From an uncultured Kiritimatiellota bacterium (lineage in GTDB: Bacteria > Verrucomicrobiota > Kiritimatiellia > RFP12 > UBA1067), in the NCBI GenBank assembly GCA_934635385.1, contig CAKTZI010000006.1, positions 1 through 64,000 on the forward strand: 64,000 nucleotides of DNA. Direction: 5' to 3'. Positions within the stretch are counted from its first letter, which is position 1; the number at the start of each line of letters is the position of its first letter. Below, piece after piece: positions 33,451 through 43,132 of the stretch. The notes beneath the pieces were generated by a model that had not been told where the DNA came from, ran no database searches, and was given only the letters and a program-made list of their open reading frames with translations. A program made the position numbers and the translations under genes.

Positions 33451-35490
33451 ATGCGAAAACTGCTTTGCAAAAACAAGAATCTTGTGGTCGTCTCGGTAGT
33501 GTGCCTGGCGATGCAGCTGGCGGCCGCGCAGACGGCGCCGGACGCGGCGGCGTCCGCCGGGGCGGAGGAGCTGTTCCCGTCCGGGAAGCTGGCGATCGGC
33601 GCGAACTACTGGGCGAGCCACGCGGCGACGCAGATGTGGACGAAGTGGGACGCGGCGGAGGTCGAGAGGGATCTCGTCGCGCTCAAGGAAGCTGGCTTGA
33701 CCGTCCTGCGCGTCTTCCCGAACTGGGCGGACTTCCAGCCGATCGTGGCCGTCCCCTTAAGCGCCGGCAAGTGGAATGTCGTCCGCGAGACGCGCATGTT
33801 CCTCAGCGAGGAGCCGCTTCCCGACACGCCGTGCGGGCGCGCGGGCGTGGACGAGCGGATGGTCGTGCGCTTCGAGCAGTTCTGCGATCTTGCGGAGAAG
33901 CACGGGTTCCGCCTGGTCGTGTCCCTGCTCACGGGGCAGATGACGTTCCGCAACTTCGTTCCGCCGGCCCTGGTCCATCTGGACCCATACGCCGACCCCT
34001 ATGCGCTCAAGTGGGAGGCGCGCTACCTGGAGTGCCTTGTCACGCGCCTCAGGGGCAAGCGGGCGATCGCCGCGTGGCAGTCGGGCAACGAGGCGCGCGT
34101 CCTCGGCGACATCGTGTGCAAGGAGCGCGCCGAGTTCTGGCAGCGCTATGTCCACGACGTCATCCGCCGCGCCGACCCGTCGCGGCCGGTGATCGGCGTC
34201 GACGGGCTGAACCTGACGTCCGACAGCCCGTGGCCGACCGAGGTGAACGCCCTGCTTTCGGACTGGGTGGCGATGCATCCCTACCACTTCTGGGGCGCGC
34301 AGTACCGGGACGACTTCCGCAGCGTCCGCTCCACGACGTATGTCTCCGCCGTGACGCGCATCCTCGCGGACGTCGCCGGGAGGCCGGCGTTCATCGAGGA
34401 GCACGGCTCGCGCCGCCAGGAGCAGGCGTCGCAGCGCCATGTCGCCGACTACATGCGCGCGATGCTCTGGAACGCCTGGGACGCCGACTGCCGCGCGATG
34501 CTCTGGTGGTGCGCGTTCGACCAGACGGGCATGGAGATCGCGCCCTACGACTGGAAGGAGCCGTGCGTCGAGCTGGGGGCCTTCCGCCGCGACCGCACGC
34601 CGTATCCGGCCGTCGATGCGATCCGCAGGTTCGCGGCCTTTCAGCGGTCGCTGCCGTTCGCCGCGCTGCCGAAGGCGAAGCCGAACGCGCATTTCATCGT
34701 CTCCGACGCCGACGTGGCGCATGCGGCCTTCATCCTGGCCAGGCAGGCGGGGCTGAACCCGTCCTTCCAGTCCGCCGAGCAGCCCATCCGGGAGGCGTCG
34801 GCCTACTTCCTGCCGGTCGCGGCGGGGCGCGCGCACCTGACGCTCCGCAGCTGGCGCGCGCTGAAGGAGCGGGTCCGGGCCGGGGCGACCCTGTACCTCT
34901 CGCTCCGGGACACGTTCCTGGACGCGCTGGAGGATGTCGCGGGCATCGAGATCGACTACCGGGACGGACAGGGCGAGACGCGGGCCTGCACGTTCCCCGG
35001 CTTCAGCCTTTCCCTCGCGTCCGACGCGACGCGCCGCTATCGGGCGCGTTCGGCGGAGACGCTGGCGCGGGATGCGCAGGGCAACGGGGTCTTCTTCGTG
35101 AACCGCTACGGGAAGGGCAAGGTCTACACGCTGACGGTGCCGATGGAGGCGAGCCTCTACCGGTCTGCCCGGGCGTTCGCAAGCGACGCGCACCGCATCT
35201 ACGAAATCGTCGCGCCGACGCGCCCGCTGGTGCGGACGGGAAGCCGAGACGTCATCGCGACCGAACACTTCTTCGCGGACGGGAGCTGCGGGGTCGTCGT
35301 CGTCAACAACGCGCCGACGCCCTACGCGGCGAAGCCGGCGGTGGAGGCCGGCTGGAAGGTCGTGTCCGGCCAGACGGACGACCCGTCCGCCGCCGCGTGG
35401 GCGGACGGCACGCTGCGCCTCGGCGGCAACGCGGGCATCTTGCTTCGTGTCAGCGCTGTTCCGCTTCTCTCCTCGGCGGACACATTGTGA
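33451..35490 (+). CDS. Secreted GH5-like (clan GH-A) glycosidase
   Basis: 679-aa exported enzyme: signal peptide (KNLVVVSVVCLAMQLAAAQ), a TIM barrel (about 45-410) with GANYWASHAATQMWTKWD, the acid/base Glu in WQSGNEAR and the likely nucleophile Glu in FIEEHGSRR, followed by a ~250-residue C-terminal part with a flavodoxin/Rossmann-like section (SAYFLPVAAGRAHLTLRSW) and beta-sandwich. This matches cellulase/mannanase-like GH5 relatives. The ATG at 33451 follows GGGGAAAG; ATG 33436 is too close to the -10 to carry an RBS. Control by the regulator at 25573 is suggested by the shared operator. Confidence 0.8.
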   Translation: MRKLLCKNKNLVVVSVVCLAMQLAAAQTAPDAAASAGAEELFPSGKLAIGANYWASHAATQMWTKWDAAEVERDLVALKEAGLTVLRVFPNWADFQPIVAVPLSAGKWNVVRETRMFLSEEPLPDTPCGRAGVDERMVVRFEQFCDLAEKHGFRLVVSLLTGQMTFRNFVPPALVHLDPYADPYALKWEARYLECLVTRLRGKRAIAAWQSGNEARVLGDIVCKERAEFWQRYVHDVIRRADPSRPVIGVDGLNLTSDSPWPTEVNALLSDWVAMHPYHFWGAQYRDDFRSVRSTTYVSAVTRILADVAGRPAFIEEHGSRRQEQASQRHVADYMRAMLWNAWDADCRAMLWWCAFDQTGMEIAPYDWKEPCVELGAFRRDRTPYPAVDAIRRFAAFQRSLPFAALPKAKPNAHFIVSDADVAHAAFILARQAGLNPSFQSAEQPIREASAYFLPVAAGRAHLTLRSWRALKERVRAGATLYLSLRDTFLDALEDVAGIEIDYRDGQGETRACTFPGFSLSLASDATRRYRARSAETLARDAQGNGVFFVNRYGKGKVYTLTVPMEASLYRSARAFASDAHRIYEIVAPTRPLVRTGSRDVIATEHFFADGSCGVVVVNNAPTPYAAKPAVEAGWKVVSGQTDDPSAAAWADGTLRLGGNAGILLRVSAVPLLSSADTL

Positions 35491-35519
35491 CGGGCTCTCT
35501 GGGCGTACGCGTGGGGCGG

Positions 35520-35549
35520 TTGACTTCTTCACCCATCTGGGTGTATAAT
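35520..35549 (+). promoter_or_regulatory. Promoter of the exopolysaccharide locus
   Basis: TTGACT (35520-35525), 18-bp spacer, TATAAT (35544-35549), followed by ACGCGCCGACT and the ATG at 35561. The spacer contains the inverted repeat CACCC-ATCT-GGGTG (35530-35543), a potential operator or RNA hairpin. Confidence 0.8.
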
Positions 35550-35560
35550 ACGCGCCGACT

Positions 35561-36235
35561 ATGGGGAAAGTGTTCTATCCATCTTTCGTGAATGCAGTCG
35601 TCTGCGCCTGTTCGCTGAGCCTTTTCAGCGGTTGCGAGACGATTGCCGATGCGTTTCGCGCGCGCGAAACGGTCGATTCGTCCGTCGTCGCGACGTGGTG
35701 GGACGGGCCGCGGATCCGTCCGGGCGTCCAGCTGACGATCCAGGTCGGGACGGTCGCGGCGCCGCCGACGACGATGGAGGTCTTGGTTGACCAGAACGGC
35801 GACATCACGCTGCCGCTTCTCCTCCAGGAGCCGGTCGCGTGCGACGGGCTGACGCTCGAGTCCCTGAAGCAGAAGCTCGTGAAGGCCTACTCGAAGTACC
35901 TGCGCCAGCCGATGATCACGGTGACGTTCTCGCCCTACGACGGCAAGGGCGTCTCGCCGTGGGGGACGGTGACGGTCCTGGGCGAGGTCATGAACCCCGG
36001 CCCCGTGAACATGCCGGCGACGATGGACCTGACGGTCACGAAGGTGCTGCAGGCGGCGGGCGGGTGCAAGCCGTTCGCCGACAAGACGAACATCCGCGTG
36101 ACGCGGTGCGACAAGGACGGCAACCAGACGCGCACGTACGTGAGCATCAACGAGATCGGCAAGGACGGGCGCATCGACAAGGACATGCCGCTCCGGGCCG
36201 GCGACGTGGTCTGGGTTCCCGAAACGTGGTACTGA
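35561..36235 (+). CDS. Polysaccharide export lipoprotein (Wza/OPX family)
   Basis: 224-aa outer-membrane polysaccharide export protein. Lipobox LFSGC near residue 25 predicts lipidation. The Poly_export domain (IRPGVQLTIQVG, VDQNGDITLPLL) is followed by one SLBB domain (VTVLGEVMNPGPVNMPATMDLTVTKVLQAAGG). It is shorter than E. coli Wza (~380 aa), with a single SLBB and no evident C-terminal membrane helix, so it may rely on the beta-barrel encoded two genes downstream. First gene of the export locus. Confidence 0.9.
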   Translation: MGKVFYPSFVNAVVCACSLSLFSGCETIADAFRARETVDSSVVATWWDGPRIRPGVQLTIQVGTVAAPPTTMEVLVDQNGDITLPLLLQEPVACDGLTLESLKQKLVKAYSKYLRQPMITVTFSPYDGKGVSPWGTVTVLGEVMNPGPVNMPATMDLTVTKVLQAAGGCKPFADKTNIRVTRCDKDGNQTRTYVSINEIGKDGRIDKDMPLRAGDVVWVPETWY

Positions 36236-36266
36236 TCAAACGAATTTTCTCAAGGAGGCAAACGAA

Positions 36267-37277
36267 ATGAAGAACTTGCTGATTGTGGTGACGGCGCTCC
36301 TGGCGGGCGTCACGTGCCTGGGCGCGGCGAACGACGTGGCGGCCAAGCTGAACGCGAACGCGGCGCGCATCTCCCTTGCGGACGCGAAGGGGCGCATCGA
36401 CAAGGCGATCGCGAGCCCGGCGGTCATGAAGGCGATCATGCGCCATCTTTCCGCCGAAGACCAGAGGCAGTTCCTCGCCGACGTCAATGCGGCGATCGCG
36501 ACGATGCCGGCGTCCGAGGCGGAGCGGACGGCGACGTTCGTGGCCGCCAACCGCGCGGCGCTTGAGGGCGCGCAGAAGGGCAACGTCGCGACGCTCGTCG
36601 CCGAAAGCTTCGCGACGGTCTCCCCGTCGGCCCTGCCGGCGCTCTCCGAGAGCCTGGCCTCCGACCTCATGAACCGCGCGACCGACAGGGGCCGCACCTA
36701 TACGGACGAGCAGTACCTGAAGCTTGCGCAGGTCGTTATGGCGAAGGTGAACGCGCGCGTGGCCGAGGTCGATCACGGCGATGTGCGCAGCGGCTTTGCC
36801 GCGCTGATGTTCGCGCGCGGCTCGAACGCGCCGAAGCCCGAAACCGTCGACGCGCTCGTCGCCATGCTGCCGGAGTCCGCGCGCGAGACGGCGAAGAAGG
36901 AGTGGTTCCCGGCCGCGCTGGCCGAGGGCGACGCGAAGAGCTATGACGCGATGCTCGCGGCGGCGGACGTCGAGGCGACCGAATCGCCCGCCGCGTCCGA
37001 GCCGGCGGCGAACGCGGGCGACGAGGACCTGACCGTGAACATCCCCCTGCGCATCGCGGGCGCGCAACTGGCCGATTCGCTGCTTGCGGACATCGCGGGC
37101 GCGAACACGGACCCGGCGCGGACGTCCTCCGGCGCGGCGAACCCGATTTTCGACGCGGTGACGGCGCCGATCCAGAACCAGCTGCCGGCCTTGGGCGTCG
37201 GCGATCCGATGGGCGACGCCAACATGGTCATTGGCGAGGCGATTCGCGGCTACCAGTGGCAGAGCACCCGTGACTGA
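36267..37277 (+). CDS. Exported protein of unknown function in EPS locus
   Basis: 336 aa with a signal peptide (KNLLIVVTALLAGVTCLGAA) and a predominantly helical, Ala-rich body without Cys. An acidic low-complexity linker (EATESPAASEPAANAGDEDL) lies near residue 235-255, and the C terminus ends GEAIRGYQWQSTRD. AAGGAGG precedes the ATG. No family is recognised. Its place between the Wza lipoprotein and the beta-barrel suggests a periplasmic role in polymer export. Confidence 0.75.
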   Translation: MKNLLIVVTALLAGVTCLGAANDVAAKLNANAARISLADAKGRIDKAIASPAVMKAIMRHLSAEDQRQFLADVNAAIATMPASEAERTATFVAANRAALEGAQKGNVATLVAESFATVSPSALPALSESLASDLMNRATDRGRTYTDEQYLKLAQVVMAKVNARVAEVDHGDVRSGFAALMFARGSNAPKPETVDALVAMLPESARETAKKEWFPAALAEGDAKSYDAMLAAADVEATESPAASEPAANAGDEDLTVNIPLRIAGAQLADSLLADIAGANTDPARTSSGAANPIFDAVTAPIQNQLPALGVGDPMGDANMVIGEAIRGYQWQSTRD

Positions 37278-37296
37278 TTGAAGGGGAGAGACGAAA

Positions 37297-38556
37297 ATGA
37301 ATGTGATCAAGTTCAAGTTTGCGGTTGCGGGCGCTGCGGCGGCCCTTGCGTCCGTTGCGGCGGCCGAGACCATGGATCGTCCGTCCGGCATCAAGATCGG
37401 CCAGCGCATGACGCTGCGTCCTTACGTCTCGATGTCCGCGACGTATGACTCGAACGTCTTTGGGCGGAACGGCGGCGGCTCCGGCAAGACGGACGACGTG
37501 ATGTGGACGATCAACCCCGGCCTCGGCCTCGACTACCGCGCCGAGAACTGGTCGGTGCTGCTCTCGGCCTACTACAACTACCGCGCCTACTGCCAGAAGC
37601 GCTACTACGACAACTACAACCAGCACTCGTTCGGCGAGACGTTCCGCTGGAACTGGAGCAACTCGACGGGCGCCGAGAAGGGCTGGTCGCTCATGCTCTC
37701 GGAGACGTTCTCCCAGATCACGATGGCCGATGACATCACCATGAACGACGGGCGCGACTACACGGCCGACCGCCGTCAGCTGTCCGTTCAGGGAACCGTC
37801 CAGCGGCGCTTCAACGAGCATTGGCACTCCGAGCTGATCGCGAGCTACTACAACCTCGACTACATGAACGACACGGACAACGCCTACGCCCTCTACGGCT
37901 GGCAGCGCTGGACGGCGAACTGGAGCGCGGGCTACGCGCCGTCGCGGTGGACGGACTTCCTCGTCAACCTCGGCTATCAGGGCTACACGCAGGAGAACGT
38001 CTCGAACTCGCGCTACTCCCGCGACTCCCAGGGCTTCACGGCGCAGGTCGGCCTCGGCTCCTACGCGACCGAGCGCATCTCCTATCGCGCGCTCGTCGGC
38101 TGGAGCCGCTTCGAGTACGCGAACAGCGCGGATTCGGTCGATGGGTTCGTCTACACGCTGTCGGGCAACTGGAAGATCTCCGACACGTGGAACACGATGC
38201 TCCTCGCGTCGAGCTACTACCAGCCGTCCGAGCGCGAGGTGGGCGCGCGCTCGCGCGTGGACTCGGTGAGCTGGGGGCTCGGCAAGTCGCTCGTGCGCGG
38301 CAAGCTGCGCGCGACGCTTGACCTCACCTACCGTCGCGAGTCGCAGGAGTACCTCGACTACCCGGACGCCGACTACACGCTGGACACCCTGTCGGGGCGC
38401 GTGGGTCTCGACTACACGCTCAACCGCTTCATGGCCCTCTTCGCCTATGCGGAATACCTCCGCTCGTGGAACGACGAGAGCAGCACCCGCTACGGCTACC
38501 GCTATGGCGACTATGACCGCTGGCGCGTGACGGGCGGCGTCCGCTTCACGTACTGA
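37297..38556 (+). CDS. Outer-membrane beta-barrel protein of the EPS locus
   Basis: 419 aa: signal peptide (FKFAVAGAAAALASVAAAE) followed by alternating amphipathic strands rich in Tyr/Trp (LSAYYNYRAYCQKRYYDNY, NWSAGYAPSRWTDFLVNLGY) and the terminal aromatic signature YDRWRVTGGVRFTY of BamA-assembled barrels. It resembles BBP2-type porins found in EPS clusters of other phyla. It likely forms the outer-membrane exit channel or anchors the polymer. Confidence 0.85.
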   Translation: MNVIKFKFAVAGAAAALASVAAAETMDRPSGIKIGQRMTLRPYVSMSATYDSNVFGRNGGGSGKTDDVMWTINPGLGLDYRAENWSVLLSAYYNYRAYCQKRYYDNYNQHSFGETFRWNWSNSTGAEKGWSLMLSETFSQITMADDITMNDGRDYTADRRQLSVQGTVQRRFNEHWHSELIASYYNLDYMNDTDNAYALYGWQRWTANWSAGYAPSRWTDFLVNLGYQGYTQENVSNSRYSRDSQGFTAQVGLGSYATERISYRALVGWSRFEYANSADSVDGFVYTLSGNWKISDTWNTMLLASSYYQPSEREVGARSRVDSVSWGLGKSLVRGKLRATLDLTYRRESQEYLDYPDADYTLDTLSGRVGLDYTLNRFMALFAYAEYLRSWNDESSTRYGYRYGDYDRWRVTGGVRFTY

Positions 38557-38560
38557 CGAC

Positions 38561-39952
38561 GTGCAGCAGTTCCTGGCCAAATACGGATTGGCGGCGCATC
38601 TTGCCCTTCTGGCGGTCGCGCCGCTCTTCCTATTCCCGTTCTGTTCGGGCGCGGCGGTCGCCACGACGCTCCTCTGGCTGACGCTGCTGGCGGCGGTGTG
38701 GTGCTTTCTTGCGCCGTCCGTCCGTCGCGGCGAACGGCTGCACACGGCGCGCGCGCGCGTTCTCGCGTCGGTTGTGCGCGATCCGCTTTTCTGGGTTTCG
38801 CTGGCCCTCGCCGCCTTTGCCGGCGGGCGGGCGCTGAACGACGGCGTGCGGATGGCGTATGACGCCGAGAAGGCGGCCTGGAACCTCGCGGCGACGGCTT
38901 TCCCGTATTATCCCGGCGGCACGGAGGGTGCGGGCTTTTTGCCGTTCGCGGTTCTGCTCGCGCTTGTCGCCGTGTTCGTGGCGACGCGCCATGCGCTGGG
39001 GCGTTCGGCACGCCTGGCCTTTCTCCTGATGGCGGCGGCCGGGGCGGGGCTGGCGTCCGTCGCCCTGCTCGTCGCGGCGCACTTCGGGCAGGCGGCCTGC
39101 GTGCGCCTGACGGCGTTCCCGAACGCGAACGCCTCCTTCGTCGGCGTGGCGTTTGGCCTTCATCTCCTCGGCGGCATCGCCGCGCTTCTGGCGGCATTCG
39201 AGCGCAAGTGGACGTCCGCGACGCTGTTGGCCCCGCTCTCGGTCGGCGGCACGGCCCTGGGGGCCTTCGCGTTTGCGCCGCCGGCGTTCGCCGCGCTCGC
39301 GGCCGTGGCGGGGCTGGCGGTCTTCGGGCTTTCCTTTGTCTTTGCCCTGCGGAATCTCCGCAGGCAGGCCGAGTTCCGGATGCTTGTCGTCTTCTCCCTT
39401 TCGCTGGCCATCGGCGGGCTGCTGGCGGCGTTCCTGATGCCGGAGGCCGCCCTTTCGGCGCGGCTGGACGCCTTTGCGCGGCGCGCGTTCGTCCCGGACG
39501 GCTTTCTCGCCTTGCGGCGGACGCTCTCCGACCTTGCGCTGCGCGCCTGGAAGACGTCGCCGTGGATCGGCACGGGCCTTGGCTCCTTCGGCCTCGACAT
39601 CCGTTTCCACGCGCTCGCGGCGGACTGGGCGGTCATTCCGCGCGGGCAGGCGGCCGTGCCGAACGGCGGGTGGCTGCTGCTGGCGGAACGCGGCATCGTC
39701 GGCGCGGCGCTCTTCGTCCTGCCGCTGGGCTTCCTGGCCTTCACCTACGCGCGCCGGCTCGCCGCCTGGGCGAAAGGCGTCAGCTGGCCGCATCCGGCGT
39801 GCCTTCTCGCGCCGCTCGTCCTCGTCCTCCTGGGGCTGGACGCGCTCGTCGACTGTTCCTTCCTGCGGGCGGACGTCCTGCTCGCCGCGTGTGCCGAGCT
39901 GGCGGTCGCCGCCAAGTCATTTCCAACGTTAGAGAAGCATTCGAATGTCTGA
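38561..39952 (+). CDS. O-antigen ligase/polymerase-like membrane protein (Wzy/WaaL)
   Basis: 463-aa polytopic protein (about 11-12 helices) starting at GTG, 4 nt after the barrel gene. A large loop contains SPWIGTGLGSFGLDIRFH and NGGWLLLAERGIVGAALFVL, the usual C-terminal pattern of the Wzy_C/O-antigen ligase family. It would polymerise or transfer undecaprenyl-linked repeat units. Its 3' end overlaps the Wzc-like gene by 8 nt. Confidence 0.82.
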   Translation: MQQFLAKYGLAAHLALLAVAPLFLFPFCSGAAVATTLLWLTLLAAVWCFLAPSVRRGERLHTARARVLASVVRDPLFWVSLALAAFAGGRALNDGVRMAYDAEKAAWNLAATAFPYYPGGTEGAGFLPFAVLLALVAVFVATRHALGRSARLAFLLMAAAGAGLASVALLVAAHFGQAACVRLTAFPNANASFVGVAFGLHLLGGIAALLAAFERKWTSATLLAPLSVGGTALGAFAFAPPAFAALAAVAGLAVFGLSFVFALRNLRRQAEFRMLVVFSLSLAIGGLLAAFLMPEAALSARLDAFARRAFVPDGFLALRRTLSDLALRAWKTSPWIGTGLGSFGLDIRFHALAADWAVIPRGQAAVPNGGWLLLAERGIVGAALFVLPLGFLAFTYARRLAAWAKGVSWPHPACLLAPLVLVLLGLDALVDCSFLRADVLLAACAELAVAAKSFPTLEKHSNV

Positions 39953-42338
39953 CAAACCCATCTATTACGGCGGGCAGGGTGCCGCGCCGATGTCCTATGG
40001 CGGGCGTAAGCCGATGTACTACGGGGCCGGCAAGAACTACGGCGCACAGGCCTACGGCGGCGTCTATGGCGGGGCCTACGGCGGAGACCCGGCGAACGGC
40101 GGCGGCGAGGACGGCTCGGTCGTCGGCACGATTACCCTGAGCCGCATGATCCGCGTCGTCTCCCAGCGGTGGCTTTCCGTCTTCGTCTTCCTCATCGTCG
40201 GCCTGATCATCGCGTTCGCGGTCTACCGCATCTCGCCGACCATCTACGAGGCGAAGAGCGAGTTCACGATGGACATGCGCCGCACGACGGGCGTCGGGCG
40301 CGGCCAGAGCGCGCTGGCCGAGATCACGCCGGACTACGGCAACACCTACGCCGAGATCTTCAACACGCGCATCTCCGACTGGCGGTCGGAGAAGGTGATC
40401 ACCAAGGTCCTCCAGCAGTACCGCGCGGGGCGACCGAACTCGACGGTCACGGACGAGGAGCTGATCGAGGCGCTGGCGGACTCCGAGCTGGAGCTCATCC
40501 GCAACTCGCGCATCATCACGATCTCCGTGCGCTCGCAGTCGCCGGAGCTGTGCGCCGCGCTCGCGAACGCCTATGCCGAGTCGATCGAGTCCTTTACGGA
40601 CGAGGAGAACAAGCTGCGCTGCGACAAGGCCGTTTCGCAGATTCACCAGAACGCGGAGCGCAAGCGCCGCGAGGTCGACAAGATCTCGCAGCAGCGCCTC
40701 GAGTTCCGCACGTCCCACAAGGTGGACAACCTGCGGTCGTCACGCGACACGGTCCAGCAGGGGCTTTCGAAGACGACGGCGGACATCCTCGCCCTCGAGA
40801 CGGTCGAGACGCAGCTCATCGAGTGGGAGAAGATGCTCTCGGCCGTGCAGAAGGATCCCGCGAGCTACGGCAACCTCTCGACGAGCGTGCCGCGCGCCCA
40901 GGAGATCGCCGAGGAGTTCCGCGCCTACCAGGACGCGGAGGGCCAGTACCAGAAGCTGACGTTCACCTTCACCGACAGCCACCCGGAGGTCATCGCCGCG
41001 AAGCGCGCGGTCGAGCTCTCGAAGCAGCGCTTCCTCGACGCGGCGGCCCGCGCGCTCCTGACGGGGCGCTCGACGCTGCAGGTGACGCGCAACCAGCTCG
41101 CGAACCTGCGCCAGAAGCAGGAAGATCTCCGCAACGAGCTCTCGTCCCTGGAGCAGCGGATCATCCTCGCCGAGTCGGGGCTGGGGCAGCTCGACGCCGA
41201 GTTCGACGTCGCGAACCGCGTCCTCGAAGGCCTGATCATGGACGAGAACAAGGCGCGCATCGAGGCGGAGTCCAACAACGAGATCGTCCGCGTCGGGCGT
41301 CCGGCCGCCGTGCCGTCGAAGCCGGTCTTCCCGAACCCCGCGATCATCTTCGGCGCGGGCATCGTCCTTTCGCTCGCGCTCGGCGTCCTCTTCGTGCTGA
41401 TCATCGACAACCTGGAGGACACGGTCGTGAACCTTGCGGACATCGAGGGGCGTCTCGCGCTGAAGGTGCTGGCCGTCCTGCCGCACGTGCGCCGCAAGAA
41501 GCGCGAGGACGTCGCGAAGTTCCTGATCGAGGACAAGTACTCCCAGTTCGCGGAGGCGGTCGCGGGGCTTCGCAACCTCCTGGACTCGCCGCGCTACGAG
41601 GCGCTGTCGCACTGCCTGCTGGTGATCTCGACCCAGCCGGGCGAGGGCAAGACGATCACCTCGACGTCGCTGGCGATCTCCTACGCCCAGGCGGGGCGGC
41701 GCACGCTGCACGTCGACTTCGACCTGCGCCGGCCGCGCCTCGCGCGCATCTGGGGCCTGGAACTTGACGAGGCGCACAGCTTCTCGCACGTCCTCCAGCG
41801 CGCCGGGAAGACGACGCCCGACTTCGCGCAGCTCGTCAACCGGACGGAACAGCCGGGGCTGGACGTGATCGCCTCGCTCGCGCCGGAGGGCGTCTCCCCG
41901 ACGATGATCTTCGGCTCGTCCGTCGTGCCGGAGTTCTTCAAGTGGGCGCGCGCGAACTACGACCACGTCATCGTCGACTCGCCGCCGTACGGCATCGTCG
42001 GCGACGTCGTGTCGCTCTCGGTGCTGGTCGATGCCGTCCTCATCATGTGCTGCCCCGACCGGACGCACTTCAAGCCCATCCAGTACTGCTCGCGCTCGCT
42101 CACCGAGGCGGGGGCGAACATCCTCGGCGCGATCGTCAACGACATCGAGGTCTCGAACGCCCACGCCTTCACGCCGCACGCGCACGGCAACCATTACGGC
42201 AAGTATGGCTACGGGTATGGCTATGGCTACGGCTACCAGCCGAAGAAGACCAAGGCCAAGGACGGCAAGGCGGCGACGCAGACGCCGGCGGCCAAGGACG
42301 AAGGCGAAACGCCGCGCGGATTCTCGGACGACGACTAG
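39945..42338 (+). CDS. Wzc-type chain-length regulator/tyrosine autokinase
   Basis: 797-aa inner-membrane protein with a Wzz domain between two membrane helices (about 78-98 and 465-487), coiled coils between them, and a cytosolic BY-kinase domain: Walker A STQPGEGKT (~563-571), Walker A' LHVDFDLRRPRL and Walker B VIVDSPP. A C-terminal tyrosine cluster (YGKYGYGYGYGYGY) is the expected autophosphorylation site. Unusually, the N terminus before the first helix is also Tyr/Gly-rich (YYGGQG, YYGAGKNYGAQAYGG). It controls polymer length and export with Wza. Confidence 0.92.
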   Translation: MSDKPIYYGGQGAAPMSYGGRKPMYYGAGKNYGAQAYGGVYGGAYGGDPANGGGEDGSVVGTITLSRMIRVVSQRWLSVFVFLIVGLIIAFAVYRISPTIYEAKSEFTMDMRRTTGVGRGQSALAEITPDYGNTYAEIFNTRISDWRSEKVITKVLQQYRAGRPNSTVTDEELIEALADSELELIRNSRIITISVRSQSPELCAALANAYAESIESFTDEENKLRCDKAVSQIHQNAERKRREVDKISQQRLEFRTSHKVDNLRSSRDTVQQGLSKTTADILALETVETQLIEWEKMLSAVQKDPASYGNLSTSVPRAQEIAEEFRAYQDAEGQYQKLTFTFTDSHPEVIAAKRAVELSKQRFLDAAARALLTGRSTLQVTRNQLANLRQKQEDLRNELSSLEQRIILAESGLGQLDAEFDVANRVLEGLIMDENKARIEAESNNEIVRVGRPAAVPSKPVFPNPAIIFGAGIVLSLALGVLFVLIIDNLEDTVVNLADIEGRLALKVLAVLPHVRRKKREDVAKFLIEDKYSQFAEAVAGLRNLLDSPRYEALSHCLLVISTQPGEGKTITSTSLAISYAQAGRRTLHVDFDLRRPRLARIWGLELDEAHSFSHVLQRAGKTTPDFAQLVNRTEQPGLDVIASLAPEGVSPTMIFGSSVVPEFFKWARANYDHVIVDSPPYGIVGDVVSLSVLVDAVLIMCCPDRTHFKPIQYCSRSLTEAGANILGAIVNDIEVSNAHAFTPHAHGNHYGKYGYGYGYGYGYQPKKTKAKDGKAATQTPAAKDEGETPRGFSDDD

Positions 42339-42351
42339 GCGGCGTCGAGAG

Positions 42352-43116
42352 ATGAATCGCGTGCTCTTCGAGTCGGCCGAAATCGCCGGAGACGTCGCCG
42401 TCTTCGGCGGCGCGCGGGCCGAACACGTGCGGAACGTCCTGCATGGAACGGTCGGGCAGATCCTCAAGACCGGCGAGGTCAACGGAAAGCTCGGCACGGG
42501 GGAGATCGTGGACATCACGGAGCGGCAGGTCACGGTGCGCGTCCGCCACACGGAGGAGCCGCTTCGCCCGTGGGTCGATCTCATCCTCGCGCCGCCGCGT
42601 CCGCGCATCCTGAAGCGCCTTCTTCCCCAGCTTGCGACACTTGGCGTTGGACGGATCCTTCTCGTCGGGGCGCAGAAGGTCGAGAAGGACTTCTGGGGGG
42701 CGACGCTGCTCAGGGAGGAGAACTGCCGTCCGCTGCTCGTCGACGGGCTGATGCAGGGCTGCGTCTCTTCGCTTTTGCCGACGGTCGAGACGCGGCGCAA
42801 CTTCCGGCGTTTCGTGGCGGACGAGCTGGACGCACTCTTCCCGACGGCGACGCGGCTGGTCGCGCATCCGTATGGGGGCGATGCTAGGCCCCTTGACTGC
42901 GGACGGGACAAGCCTGCCCCTCCCGAAAGGGACGGACGGCTGCTCCTCGCCATCGGGCCGGAGGGCGGCTGGACGGACGAGGAGGTCGAGCTGCTGGAGG
43001 TCCATGGCTTTGTGCGCCATTCGCTGGGCGCGCGCATCCTGCGCACGGACACGGCGACCATTGCGCTTCTCGCCCAGCTGATGCCGAAAGCCGTGCGGGC
43101 GAACGAACGAATCTAA
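42352..43116 (+). CDS. rsmE: 16S rRNA m3U1498 methyltransferase
   Basis: 254-aa SPOUT methyltransferase. Diagnostic C-terminal knot LLAIGPEGGWTDEEVELLEVHGF and LGARILRTDTATIALLAQL bind SAM; the N-terminal PUA-like part is present. The ATG at 42352 is in frame with a longer upstream frame that only overlaps the Wzc gene. It has no clear promoter of its own and may be read from the EPS operon. An insert around residues 175-192 (GGDARPLDCGRDKPAPPERD) is not typical. Confidence 0.92.
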   Translation: MNRVLFESAEIAGDVAVFGGARAEHVRNVLHGTVGQILKTGEVNGKLGTGEIVDITERQVTVRVRHTEEPLRPWVDLILAPPRPRILKRLLPQLATLGVGRILLVGAQKVEKDFWGATLLREENCRPLLVDGLMQGCVSSLLPTVETRRNFRRFVADELDALFPTATRLVAHPYGGDARPLDCGRDKPAPPERDGRLLLAIGPEGGWTDEEVELLEVHGFVRHSLGARILRTDTATIALLAQLMPKAVRANERI

Positions 43117-43132
43117 GCGGAGCTTTTTCACA

